Shown one piece after another: positions 45,717-57,384 of a DNA stretch of 64,000 bases. This stretch comes from Rhizophagus irregularis (Eukaryota; Glomeromycota; Glomeromycetes; Glomerales; Glomeraceae), in NCBI RefSeq assembly GCF_026210795.1, contig NC_089457.1, positions 2,356,001-2,420,000 of the forward strand. The letters are read 5' to 3'. The translations under genes were made by a program, and so were the position numbers. A model generated the notes under the pieces. That model made no database searches. It was not told the origin of the DNA and saw only the letters and a list, made by a program, of their open reading frames with translations. Position 1 is the first letter of the stretch. The number at the start of each line of letters is the position of its first letter.

Positions 45717-46725
45717 TTTCTATTATTATTGGATAAATAAATAAAAGTTTAAACAAATTCAAAGATCGACCAATAAAACGAAACCTAGAATGAAAGAATT
45801 TGTTTGTTTCAACATGTATGATTTACTTAATGACTCCCAATCTGTAAAACCTTAAAAAAAGAAACTCTCATGACAACGCCAAAAAGTAAAAAGAAAATTA
45901 TTTCCTATTATAATATATTCAAGAAATACTTAATTAAGTAATAAGTTACTAAAAGATCAAAACCTTGAATTTTCAACAATCCATTACGAAAATTTCATTT
46001 ATGAAAAAAAAAAATGTTGTCGTACTAACTTTAATTTAAATAATGTAACAAACACATCTGATAGAAGATATCATCATATGATTAACGCGTCAAAAATAAA
46101 AATCCAAATATAAATAATTTTTAAGTTTCAAAATGTTTATTATTTATTGAAACTTAAACTTTGTTTAATTTTTTCCTTTTTTTTCGATTTCAAAATCTCT
46201 TGTTCTTCATTTTTGGTATATTGATATCAAACTTTAACGCGAACATAAACTTTTTTTTTCATTAAAATAATGAAATGAAACAATAGGAGTTCAAACACGT
46301 ACCAAATAAAGTAAGCATATATCGGATAACTGTGAGAAATTTTAATTGTACAATGATTTTTTTTCATAATCTTCTCATTTATTTTTTTCATTTTAAGTAA
46401 AAGTCATGATTAAATGGATAACGTTGTGCTATAATTATAATTTATAATTTTTATAAACGAAACAATCGAATGCACAAATAATAATAATCGTATGATTTTT
46501 TTTTTAATGTTACAATTTATCTATTTTTGTATTTTTAATGATTAAAAATAAAATGATTCTTCGAATCTTCTATGGTTCATTAATAGGCTTCAACCATTAT
46601 AAATACGGTGGCCATCGACTGGAGATTTTTTTCCATCAACGAAAATGATATCGAAAAATTTCTAAAAAAAAAAAAAACCAAAAAAAAATCATTAAACAAA
46701 ATGTTAATTCATAATCTCCAATAAA

Positions 46726-46825
46726 AGTAGAACGAAAACGGAAACGAATGTTCAAAAAGTAGAACGAAAACGGAAAAGAATTTTTCAATAAAAAGTAGAA
46801 CGAAAACGGAAACGAATGTTCAAAA
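46726..46825. repeat. Three tandem copies of a 32-36-bp unit
   Basis: AGTAGAACGAAAACGGAAA starts at 46726 and 46758, and a third copy at 46794. Copies differ by a few bases and in the length of the A run. Confidence 0.85.
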
Positions 46826-47798
46826 AATTAACGAAAAAAATACGGATTGTCTATACTTATATACCGACGGTTAAAATTTTAGGATGGTTTTGACTTTATA
46901 CCGACGGTTATAACGAAGGACGTTTTACCTCTCCCAACTATTTCCACTACTAAAATCTCCCTATTTTTTTTCAAAAAAAATCTTAAATCATAATTTTAAA
47001 ATATCTTTTAATCATAATTTTAAAAATTTTAATTTTTAAAAATCTTAATGAATCTCCCCTTTTTTTTCCCCTTTGTAAAATATTTCCATTAAAATATTAT
47101 TAAGTTGTGTTGCATTTTAAAAATTTTCGTTTTTATGTAACAAAAAAATATTAGAAAAATAGTTTTTTCTAATTTTTCTTAGTAACCCTGTAAGATAAAT
47201 TAAATGTATTCTTTCTTTTTATTTTATATAATTTTCCTTAAAAAATAAGCAATGATATTTATTTTTTTGGAATAATTATTATACGCTAATAAAATCTCAA
47301 AAGAAATGATATTTTAATAAAATTTAACAATATAAACAATTCAAATAATCTTATAATTAATGATTCTCATAAAAAATGCAGTCCAAAATGTGATTCCCCG
47401 ATTCTCATGATATGACCCATAAATTATCATACTTATTACCATTGTGAATGTGCAGTAAATAAAAATGTTTATTATGCAGCCTATTGCTAGTAAAAAGAAT
47501 GGGATAAAAAATATTGATTAATGTATATAAAAGCATAATTTTGGTTGACATGCATAATATTGCAGTTATTGGATGTGGGTAATCATCCCGTATAATTATA
47601 AAATTTATTGGCTTTTTTTCTTGTAGTTTAGATTATAATAAAAACTTTTATTTTATTAGAAATTACTATTAGATAGCTTTTGATATAATAAAAGTAATAA
47701 AAGTGTAAAATTTGACTCTAATATTACAATATATGCGTTTTATTTGTACGTTTTATTTAATAATTTGTTATTATGACTATCATTGTCGCATTCATTTT

Positions 47799-47908
47799 CA
47801 CCGACAATCATTTCACCGTCAATTACCCACAGAACTTTTCACCGAACTTTTCACCGACAGGTTCATTTCGCAGACAAATGTTCGCCGACAATCATCTCAC
47901 TGACAAGG
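47799..47908. repeat. TTTCACCGACAA short-repeat array
   Basis: About seven degenerate units around TTTCACCGACAATCA. Two units of the same motif in reverse orientation stand at 791-815 (ATTGTCGGTAAAATG). It is similar in style to, but distinct from, the TTCGCCGAA arrays at 21858-22401. Confidence 0.75.
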
Positions 47909-48218
47909 GAATTTAGGATTAGAGTTAGGGTTCCTTGAGATCATTGCAAAATATTCTCTTGAACAATTTGTTATATCACCAGTTTATCATATTTTTCCTC
48001 CTCACATAAAATTTCTATTATTACTATTTAAAATCAAATAATATATTCAATAAATCAAACTAATTATGAGGTATGAATCAAATTCGAAAATTTATAAAAT
48101 TTATTCATATACAGTAGTTAAAGATTATTATAATCCAAATATGGTAATTAATTAATTCAGAATCACAAAAGTATGGTTCTTGATATTGTACGACCAGTCT
48201 TCTTGATAGACCTATATG

Positions 48219-48418
48219 CAGTGATGTACATTGGAAGATTGGAAGCTATTGATTCTTTCAACTCTAAGCCTTCCAATGCAAATAAATTTTTATTGGAAGC
48301 TTCCAATGCACATAGAAATATATATACGTATATATAAAAGCTAATATGTATTGAAAATCATTGGAATATTGGAATCTTCCAATTCTTCCAATTCCAAGCC
48401 TTCCAATGCACATCACTG
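48219..48418. mobile_element. hAT-like MITE candidate, 200 bp
   Basis: Ends CAGTGATGTACATTGGAAG and its inverse CTTCCAATGCACATCACTG. Internal GGAAG/CTTCC words repeat along both arms, so the whole element can fold. CAGTG ends suggest the hAT superfamily. An 8-bp duplication is not evident (CCTATATG left, CATCTTGA right), so the insertion is old or rearranged. Confidence 0.7.
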
Positions 48419-48864
48419 CATCTTGATATGTTTTAACATATAGCCTATATATGTTAGTACTATAGTACTATATAAACATATCAAAATGCATACCCGAAAC
48501 CTATCAAGTCCTTCGTTTGTGTGACATTTATATTTGACGCGACATTATTCAAAAAATTTGGTATTATTAATTATCAATTAAATATTGTTCTCTAGCTTGA
48601 TTTCAAATTATTTCTTCGAATTAGTATTGCATCTTGGAAATTAATAAATTATTGGTCCGAAGTGTAACGAAAGACTACCCTATAGCACTGACTAAAATAC
48701 CCGGGTATAAATCAATTTACTTACCTAAGTATATACTTCTACCCTGTCAATGCTAGAAAAATTTAATAAATTCGATTTATGATAGTTGTTAAATTTGATC
48801 CACATATTACATATTTGATATATTTGATATATTGAGACGGGTATTTTATATGGGTTCTATACGG

Positions 48865-49023
48865 TATATTGGGCTCTTTGCAATAGAAAGGGGGAAACTA
48901 CCAAAAAAATTAAATTTATATTTATATACTAAATATTATAATTTGTTCAGAATTAATACTAACTAAAAAAAATTTTTTTTAGCAGTTTCCTCCCTTTCTA
49001 TATATTGCAAAGAGCTCAATATA
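48865..49023. mobile_element. MITE candidate, about 159 bp, TATATTG ends
   Basis: Imperfect inverted arms of about 35 bp: TATATTGGGCTCTTTGCAAT on the left and ATTGCAAAGAGCTCAATATA on the right, then GGGGGAAACT against AGTTTCCTCC. The centre is AT-rich. The target duplication is uncertain. Confidence 0.7.
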
Positions 49024-49320
49024 TTCTACGCTTGATGATTTTTGTCATGTCCGCCACTTCGGAATTAATACCGGTTTCCGTTTCCCTAGTTTCGATATGC
49101 GATAGATTTTCATTGTCGATCAAGATTGAAAAATGTATATAAGTGCGTGATATTCATCACCAACCACGGATTGAAAAACGTATACGTGTTTTACCCCTTT
49201 TTTGAATGATCTCAGTAATGTTGAAACATATTCTTTATGGAGTACGGAAAATTTTTTTTTGATTGGACTTGTTATATTATTTTTCCATAATATATTAATT
49301 ACTATGCAATGATGAAAAAA

Positions 49321-50994
49321 CCTATTTACTTTCTAGTCTAGGAATTTTCGTAGTAATTTGTCTAAACAAAAGATTAATATGGGTAATTTGGAGATTATAT
49401 AATGAAAACCCATGGATTTTATGTTTATTTGCAACCCTTTATATAATTACGTTATTTCTTGGATATATAAAAACATTTATGATATTATTCTTTTGTTTTG
49501 AAGCATACTTTCAATACTTACTAGTAGTATTTATAGGAGATTATACTTTGTTATTGGTCTCGAAAATCCTTCATGGCGATTGTTTTTTATAAAGGTTTTT
49601 TAGCAATGATCGGATTAAAACCTCTTCTTGAGTCATGTCCTACTTTTGCTATTACATATGCAATAATAATTATAATTTTTATTTGTATCTTACTTAGTCC
49701 ATATCTTTTTATGCATTCATATTATTCATATTTTGTTGTGTTAAAATTATTTCTGGTGGTTTATTTTTAAATTATTCTTACCTATATGCTTTAATTGTTG
49801 GGGAATTTTGACAGGATTGTTTTGGTGTAGAAACTGTGGAAAAAAATTATTTTACTGATAATTTTTCAAATTGGACGAGTGAAAATTATGATATTAATGA
49901 ATTAATTAGAGATCCTCAGAAAAAAGCAAAGGAATTAACAGATTATATAGAATGGATACCTTATAGTGAATTTGGAGATATGACACGAATTGACGAAGGT
50001 AGATTTGGTACAGTTTACCGTACTATATGGAAAAGTGGCCCTTTAACTATGATAAGGGGAAAAATTGAAAGATCTGAACAAATTTATGAAGAATTAAGCC
50101 AATCTTTTTTTAACGGAGGATTAGGTCAATTGCATGAAATATTAGAACACTTTTATAAATTCGGACCAATATCAATCTATTTAAGACCATGTAATGTTGC
50201 TATTAAAATACTTAATCATTCAGATGATAACATGGAAAACTTTTTGAATGAATTAAAAGCACATATAAAATGTAATTACATGCGAATGATTTTCAAAAAG
50301 TAATGGTTAGATGTTATGGCGTCAGTCGAGATCCGACTACGGAGAAATATATGTTTGTAATGGAATTTGAACAAAACGGAAATTTGCGTCATTATTTAAA
50401 AAAAAAATTTTCAGTACTTAGATGGCATGATGATAAATTAAAGTTGCTGGTTAGTTTAGCTAATGGATTACACAATTCACGAAGCAGGACTTGTACACCG
50501 TGATCTTCATGCTGGTAATATTTTAATTGGATATGATAATAATGCATATTTAGCAGATTTAGGATTAAGTTGTTTAGAAAATGAACAACAATCTAAATTT
50601 AATTATGGTGTTTTACCATTTATTGCTCCTGAAGTTTTAAGAAATCGTAAATATACTTTCGCTTCTGATGTTTATAGTTTTGGAATAATTATGTGGATGT
50701 TAACATCCGGACAATCTCCCTTTGACGACTATGAATATGATCATTCATTAGAAATGGAAATATGTGTAGGCAAAAGACCTAATGTTATTGAAGAAACTCC
50801 CAACTGTTATAGAGAGATGTTGGAATCCTGATCTATCAAAAAGACCTCCAGCTATTGAATTATATAATACATTTAAATTTTGGTATCTTGGTAAATGTTA
50901 TCGTCAATTTAAAAATGCTGATCGATTTTCCGCATTGAGAGAATTGAGAGAAGTAATAAATTCTGATCAATCTGATTTATCAACAGGTAAATGA
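49321..50994 (+). pseudogene. Frameshifted paralogue of the membrane-anchored kinase
   Basis: Parallels the kinase at 31252-32775 from the first membrane helix onward (LIWVIWRLYNENPW against FLWAIWKFYNEKPR), through the zinc-ribbon (CFNCWGILTGLFWCRNC near 49785-49840), to the C-terminal tail. The reading frame changes near 49560, 49770, 49845, 50280, 50475 and 50815. The glycine loop is altered (DEGRFGTV) and the helix-C region is intact. HRDLHAGN, DLG, APE and DVYSFG are all readable at 50490-50700. An 11-bp segment of subdomain XI is missing. The tail FKFWYLGKCYRQFKNADRF continues to a GT donor at about 50989, and a further exon-like stretch lies at 51045-51090. Most breaks are single-base, so it is dead but not old. 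Confidence 0.8.
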
Positions 50995-51511
50995 ACCATT
51001 TATACATTTTTTTATTTTACTTTTACTAACTAAATTTAAAAAAGCTGATGTCGAAAGAAAAAACGAATTCCGATCAATCTTTATCATCAGGTAGAACATT
51101 TATACATTTTTGATTTTTTTTTTTCTTTTGCGTTTTAATTACTAATTTTCTATTTATTTAATTGAAGTTTCTTCCATGTCTTCATGGAAAATATGATTTC
51201 ACTTTAAATGTTTGTTTTTTCTTGTAGTTTTTTAAATATCTGATAGTTCCTATTCAACATCATTTAGAATTTCGTCCTTAAATATTATTTCCTTACTTTT
51301 GCAAGAAAAATATGTAAATTTGACGCTCGCATTTATCATTATAGCATGTTAAAATATACGCTTAAAGCTTTTATTCATTTCAAATTATGCAAATTTTCTA
51401 AAATTCGTTAACCGACAAAAAACAATAAAACTCGTACAATATTAATTCTATTAAAACAACATTAATTCTATCAAAACAATATTAATTCTATCAAATCTAA
51501 TATATTATCAT
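50995..51511. other. Region after the kinase pseudogene
   Basis: Holds a partial duplicate of the kinase 3' exon (AATTCCGATCAATCTTTATC, then a GT donor at about 51092). After that no gene is seen. At 51435-51490 the phrase ATTAATTCTATCAAAACAA repeats three times. Confidence 0.5.
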
Positions 51512-54500
51512 CTAATCAAAACATTCAATAGTTTCCTTTTCCACATCAATATCCATATTATTTGATTCTTCCACAACATCTATATTCAGTACTTCGCTGT
51601 TTATATTTTTTTCGGTTTCGTGCGATATATCAAATTCAGATTTCTTATTATCCATTAAATAGCTTTCTGATATTTCATCATTAGGCCGTTCATTTTCTTC
51701 TTTTTTCTGTTCTGATCCGTGCCCTGCTTCGTTTTCTTGATTCTGATCTTGTGAATATTTATTTTCGTTATTTTTTTCTTTCATTCGTTTTTCAGGTGCT
51801 CTTTCTTTACTAAGTGCATCTATATTAATTTACAAAAAAATTAGATGCAATTGCCTTTTTATTAGTCAAATGTTTCCATATTTTGTAATCGCACCTGGCT
51901 TTTCATCGTCCACTATAAAAGGGTTTGTATTTGAACAATTAAATGGAGCATCCAAAGTAGACTCTATTCAAAACAAGATTTATTTGTTTAGTAACAAATT
52001 TTTTTAATTGAACACACTTTTTTCCTTAAAAAAAAAGTACTTTTCAGAAAGTAGGAACTTATAGGTGGGGCTGATTTCTTAAGTTTTGGCAAATCATCAT
52101 TATCTTCCTGTTTCTTTTCATCGTTCGTATCTTTTGCGCTTCTTTTTAATGAAGGTATTTGTCTCCCTTCATACTGCGACGACTCGCTCATATTGTTGTG
52201 ATTAAGATCGGATACATATGTAGAAGCGCTTTTAAACATAGGAAAATAAATTACACGTTAGTAAAATCTTGCAGAATAAATAATTTAAATACAAATTGGA
52301 TCATTTGGTTTACTTACTCTGTGCTTGCCAAGGGTTGTGAATACGATGTTGCTCTATTTGATAAAGTATTTTTTCTCCCTTGTCTTCGTGATATTGATCT
52401 TTCTTTTTCCCTAATTTTTTCCTTTTAGCAATAAAGAAAAAAAATTAAATTATTTATTGCAAATCTTTCAAATAATTGATAAAATACTCACTGATTTCAA
52501 CTTATTGATTTTTTCAGCTAAGTTTGGAGCTCGGTAAAATTCGGCAATTTTTAGAGCAGACTCCAAGAATCTCACTGAATTTAATAATTTAGCTAAATCC
52601 AAGGCACGTTCATATTTTTCTTCACTGACAGCCATCTAAATTTTTAATATTATACATTTAGTTAATTTAGTTACAACATTTACAACATAAAATTTTTTTT
52701 AGAAAAAATAAAATGTTTAAAATTTAACCATTATTAATTCGATTATAATTTTGTTAGCATTTCTTTCTTTCTTCTTTAATTGTATAATCTTCTCTTCATT
52801 TAACTCGTTCTTTGCCTTGGCTTCTTGATATTGGAAGCTCGATATAATAGATTCACGCATCCATCTATGTTGAAAGAGTGAGTATTTATTAAATTTTCCT
52901 TTATATAATTTATATGAAACTACCAATATACCTTTCTTCATAGTGTCCGTTTTTATTATCAAGATGCAAGAGCGGTATTTGCCAATTAACCTCATCGTAT
53001 GCTGGTCGGGGATAGCGGGGAACATCATCACCATACTAAAGAGGTTTGGAATTAGAAAATATGTAAATAATATACCAAATAAATCACATTTGGTTATTAG
53101 GTATACATATTAAACTTTGCAATTAATTAATTACCTTAAGAATAAAACACATTAATTTAGATTCCATAACCGCAACTGGCCAATATATCCATTCTTTTTC
53201 TTTCTCTCTCTCCTTTTCCTCAATCTCTTTTTCTTCATCTTTTTCTGCCTTATTTTCTGAGATGTCATCTAAATCAATGACATCCGAATTTCTTTTTAAT
53301 GATTTCGAGCTATCTGCATCAGATTTAGGCTCTTTTACAATATTGGCGGTATCTAACACAGGTACCCATCTTGCTTGTTTGTATACTCGATGATCATGAA
53401 GTATATAAAGGACACCTTTAGAATCAAACATTGTTGGTAACTAATAATTTATTAAGACAACATGTAAGGATTAAATTCAGAATTTAACTACTTCAGTAGA
53501 TTAATTATTATAAAGCTTACTCCTTCTTCAGAAAAGCCTAGCCATTTCAAAGTTGATTCTTTAGATATCGGCAAAAAGTCTTTTTGTATATCACCACGAT
53601 CATGCATATCATACAAAACATATCCAAGATTTTGCGAACCTGTCACATACCAAATGCCTAAGTTAATAACACTATTATTAAATAAATGCATGACCGAAAA
53701 AAAAATATTCACCTTTATGAGCTATACTTAAATGATAAGCGACCAGAAGTAAATTATTATATGCCGCCATACAAACGATAGAAGGAAAAGCAAATATGTA
53801 ATCTTGAAATCCATTAAGAGAAAAGAATCGCAAATAATTATTGGAAGTTGCGATAGCTATTGATTGATCACTTAAAGCAATGGCTAATATTTAATAGAAA
53901 AAAATAAGTATTATTCTGTCAAGATCATGCATTGAAAGAATAACAAAATTTACCTATTATTTCTTCATCTATGGGAAGTGTTTTCATCCATTCACCTTTT
54001 GGTCCCCAACTATTATTTGGCTTATAATATAATATACTTGGATTCCCGTTATCAGATCCTACCGCAAAAAGTACTCCGTGTGTGCCTTAATAAATTAATA
54101 TTAGTGTGATTTTCTTATTAAAATCTTTTTATCCCAAATATGTTCCAAAAAATTTAATACCAAGACAAGCCATAGTATAACCAATATCGTCACGAAAATT
54201 ATATCCTCTGAATTGTGTTTTGTTATTATATTCAACATTTACCGAGTGAAAAGTAGTATTATTTACTGAGTGAATACAACCAAGCCAATTGACAGCTTAT
54301 AATATTAAATAAATTTAAAATTAATACTTGAAATAAAAAGTATACTGAATAATTAAAGTTTCAATACCTAAATATCGACGACTATTTTTCATTACCGATG
54401 ATCCAGGCTGAAAAGGCGGTTGAAGCTCAGCAATACCTAAATAATGAATAAATTAACAAAGAATAAAAAGTGATAGTGAAATGCAAGACTTTTTTCCTTA

Positions 54501-56938
54501 CTACTTGATTCTTCGTGAATTATTATCTGCCTTTGCTGCTGCTTCTTTTTTGGTGAATATCTTGGTTTATCTACGGCAACATAATCATCTAAACCTGCGT
54601 CTTTATCTAATATAGATTCGAAGTCAAACTTATCAGAAGTACCGTTTACGTCCATTGAACTCTCTATTATATTCGAATCCAAACCACATTATTAGTAATT
54701 AATTCGTTAAAAAAGTACAAAATAAGATAGAATAAAAGGTAAAAAATATATACCAGAAGCTTTCTCAATAGAAACTGATTTTGGTAAACTATCCTTAGGG
54801 CTCATGATTTCTAAATTACGAGAAATATAAGATTATATTTAAGGTCCTTTAATAAATATATTTATAAATATATTCTTTAATTAAATATTTGTATTTCATA
54901 CCACCATCTTTTGACTTTCTTTCTCCTGATATTTCATCGTCATCGGTATCAAGATAAGATGATTCTCTTCTGTTTGATTCATCTATAAAGTGCTCATTTA
55001 AAACGTAGTAGAGATTTAAAATAATCAAGTTAACATTATGATAATCACTTTACCTTTTGTTTTATCTTTCTTATTATCTATAACCATTGTAGGAACATAA
55101 TCTTCATCTGCGGATTCTTCCGCGAGATCGTCGAGAAAATTAAACGAATTTGCTTTTTTTACATGTAAACATAGATTAATTTAAATTGCCAAATGAAAAT
55201 AACCTAAAAAAAAGCTTCATACATTTATGTTTAAACTTTTTTCTTGAAATAGTAGAACTTAGTTCATCATTCGAAGAATCACCTAAAACAAATTTATATA
55301 TCAAATTACTATATTATAACAATAATCATCTGGTTAATCAAATTTAGTATAAATACAAAACAACAACACTAACCATCCGGTTTAACGAATGAACGTTTCT
55401 TCGTATCATTCTCATCATCAGAAAAATCAAAATTTTTCAATTTTTCGTCATCCGCATCCGAAAAAGAATCTAAAATTAACATTATATAATTAAATATCTA
55501 TTAATAATTTTGAAATAAATTATAGAAACTTTACCGGTAGATTTTCTACGGAAAGTGCTTTCCTCATCAGATAAAAAGTTAATGGATTCAAATTCATTTT
55601 TTCGACCAGCTTTTGATAAAAAAAAAGAAGAATATAATTTCACATTTATTAATAAATTGGAATTATTAACAAAATAGAATTAGATCATAAAATTTACCGG
55701 CATATTTTCTGCTGGGGGTATCTTCCTCATCAGAAGAGAAATTAATGGATTCGAATTCATTTTTTCGACCAGCTTTTATAAGGCAAAGATTAGATTCATG
55801 AAAATATCATTTAAGCAAACTAAACACGAATACTAACCAGTCAATGATTTGGGTGACTGTTTCTTTTTTGAGGACCCAACTCCATTATCGTTGCCTGATA
55901 TATTTATCAAAATTAATGGAAAATTATAATTGGGTGGTTCCAACTTGATTGTTTGTTTAACGTACCCCACCTCCCTCTATTTTTGTTAAAATTTAAAATG
56001 TTGATAAACATATAACACCATATGTGTTTAAATGCCCCTCTAAATTTAAATTACAGGTTTCTGGATTTTTCTGAAATTTCCCGAAATTTCCCAAATTTTC
56101 CAAAGGTTTACTACATTTAGTTTGTTCAATGAAAACCCACCTCCCCTCTCAAACTTTTCGGAAAATCTGGACGTTAAACAAACAATCATGTTGGAATGGC
56201 CTTGTAGGAAATTTTCATTATAAATGTGCCTGACTTACCAAATGCAGTACGATGCTTTTTCCTAGGTGATCCTTTTTCCCGAGAATCCAAATTAGGACGA
56301 TGAGATGATAGAGACTTGCTTGTCGAATTTTCTATATTATAATATGATTATTTGTTATTATTTAATATAAAATACAATTCAATAAACTGAATAATAAACT
56401 CACTTTTTCCACGATTATAAAACTTTTCTTTCACTCCCTTCATACTTTCTTGTATTTTAATCAAATCAAAAGGTTCGGAAGTGGATACTTGAGATCTAGC
56501 GGATCCATTGGATCGTTCGGGCGTTTTTAACTCGAATGTCTGAGATCTATCGGATCCATTGGATCCTCCTGAAAAATCAATATTAAAACTCTGGTGAAAA
56601 ATCAATTATACTAATTCACACATAAATAGTTACCCTTATACTGTTTTTTCAAAGATTTTAAACGTGATTTCATTACTGGATCATCATCATCTGAATCGAC
56701 ATATGAGTGGTTATCAGTTTTGTCGTCCATTGAAGTATCTATGAAAAAAAAAAATGAATCATATTACAAAAGAAAAAGTCAAGCAAAGAAATTATTTAAA
56801 AAGTGTAAAATTAATTAAATTACCCATTCCAATTTTATCATCTTGTGTATTGGAAGGTGAAGCAACCACAGTATCGTTCGGTTCATGAGAGATTTCTTCA
56901 CGTGATTCAACTTCAATTTCATTATTATTAATATCCAT
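51512..56938 (-). CDS. Ctf4/AND-1-like replication protein, 26 exons, 1080 aa
   Basis: Exons: 56938-56824, 56738-56634, 56568-56404, 56331-56239, 55894-55838, 55772-55698, 55609-55535, 55469-55374, 55282-55223, 55152-55054, 54982-54902, 54810-54754, 54663-54502, 54436-54368, 54295-54161, 54085-53954, 53883-53713, 53657-53521, 53440-53135, 53035-52932, 52864-52729, 52635-52492, 52421-52318, 52228-52041, 51963-51895, 51819-51512. All junctions keep frame. Residues 1-413 are acidic and disordered. About 414-765 match the SepB/Mcl1-middle propeller (PFQPGSS, NWLGCIHS, GVLFAVGSDNG, KQARWVPVLD, MCFILK, YPRPAYDE). Helical segments follow (EKYERALDLAKLLNSVRFLE), then an NPF motif and an acidic tail. 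Ctf4 trimers link the CMG helicase to DNA polymerase alpha and other clients on chromatin. The usual N-terminal WD40 propeller is not seen. The ATG at 56938 is the likely start. Confidence 0.85.
55535..55772 (-). repeat. Duplicated 75-nt exon in the Ctf4-like gene
   Basis: Exons 55772-55698 and 55609-55535 are both exactly 75 nt, phase 1, and encode nearly the same peptide, beginning AGRKNEFESINF and continuing SDEE. Their acceptor (AAAAG|CTGGTCG) and donor (CCG|GTAAA) contexts also match. This is an internal exon duplication within the acidic linker. Confidence 0.9.
55934..56201. mobile_element. MITE inside an intron of the Ctf4-like gene, about 268 bp
   Basis: Inverted ends of about 33 bp: GGTTCCAACTTGATTGTTTG then TTTAACGT on the left, ACGTTAAACAAACAATCATG then TTGGAATGG on the right. 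Inner CCCCACCTCCCTC and CCCACCTCCCCTC are direct repeats. It sits between exons 4 and 5 and makes that intron (343 nt) much longer than the other introns of the gene. Confidence 0.8.
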
Positions 56939-57384
56939 GATTTTAAATATAAAGGCCTCTGAGTCAAACCTTACAAACAATCATTAGTCATTTAAAATGA
57001 AATTTTTTTTTAAAAAAAAAAAAGGTTCCCGAACATCCTTTTATTCTCCAAAGACAAAATTTTTTTGTACCTAATATAAAAATAAATTATTACCTTTTTT
57101 TCTTAAAAAAAAAAATTTCGTAGAAGTTATGAAATATTTTTTTTTTCGAAGTTGTTTAAATAATTCAAAAATGATTTATAGTTTCAATTAAAGGATATCT
57201 TCCACGATTTACATTTCTACTTAAGGACAAATTAATCGATTTACGTCATAGATACGAAATTTTAAAAATCCGCGACATACGTGATACGTTTATTTGAATT
57301 TTAACTCTAATAAATTAATTTATTTATATTCAAAATTTTGTTACATAAGTTAAATAATTTAAATAATTTAATAAAAATTAATTT
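56939..57384. other. Spacer between Ctf4-like gene and UPF0658 gene
   Basis: AT-rich with long A and T runs. It contains the leader of the Ctf4-like gene and the 3' end of the upstream minus-strand gene. No other feature. Confidence 0.5.

Larger units (their letters stand above)
43960..47798. other. Long intergenic region with simple repeats
   Basis: No gene. Holds a CGGTTCGG...CCGAACCG hairpin at about 44398-44425, a CCCGAAT microsatellite at 45680-45716 and a short tandem repeat at 46726-46825. The phrase TATACCGACGGTTA occurs twice at 46860-46915. Confidence 0.5.
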
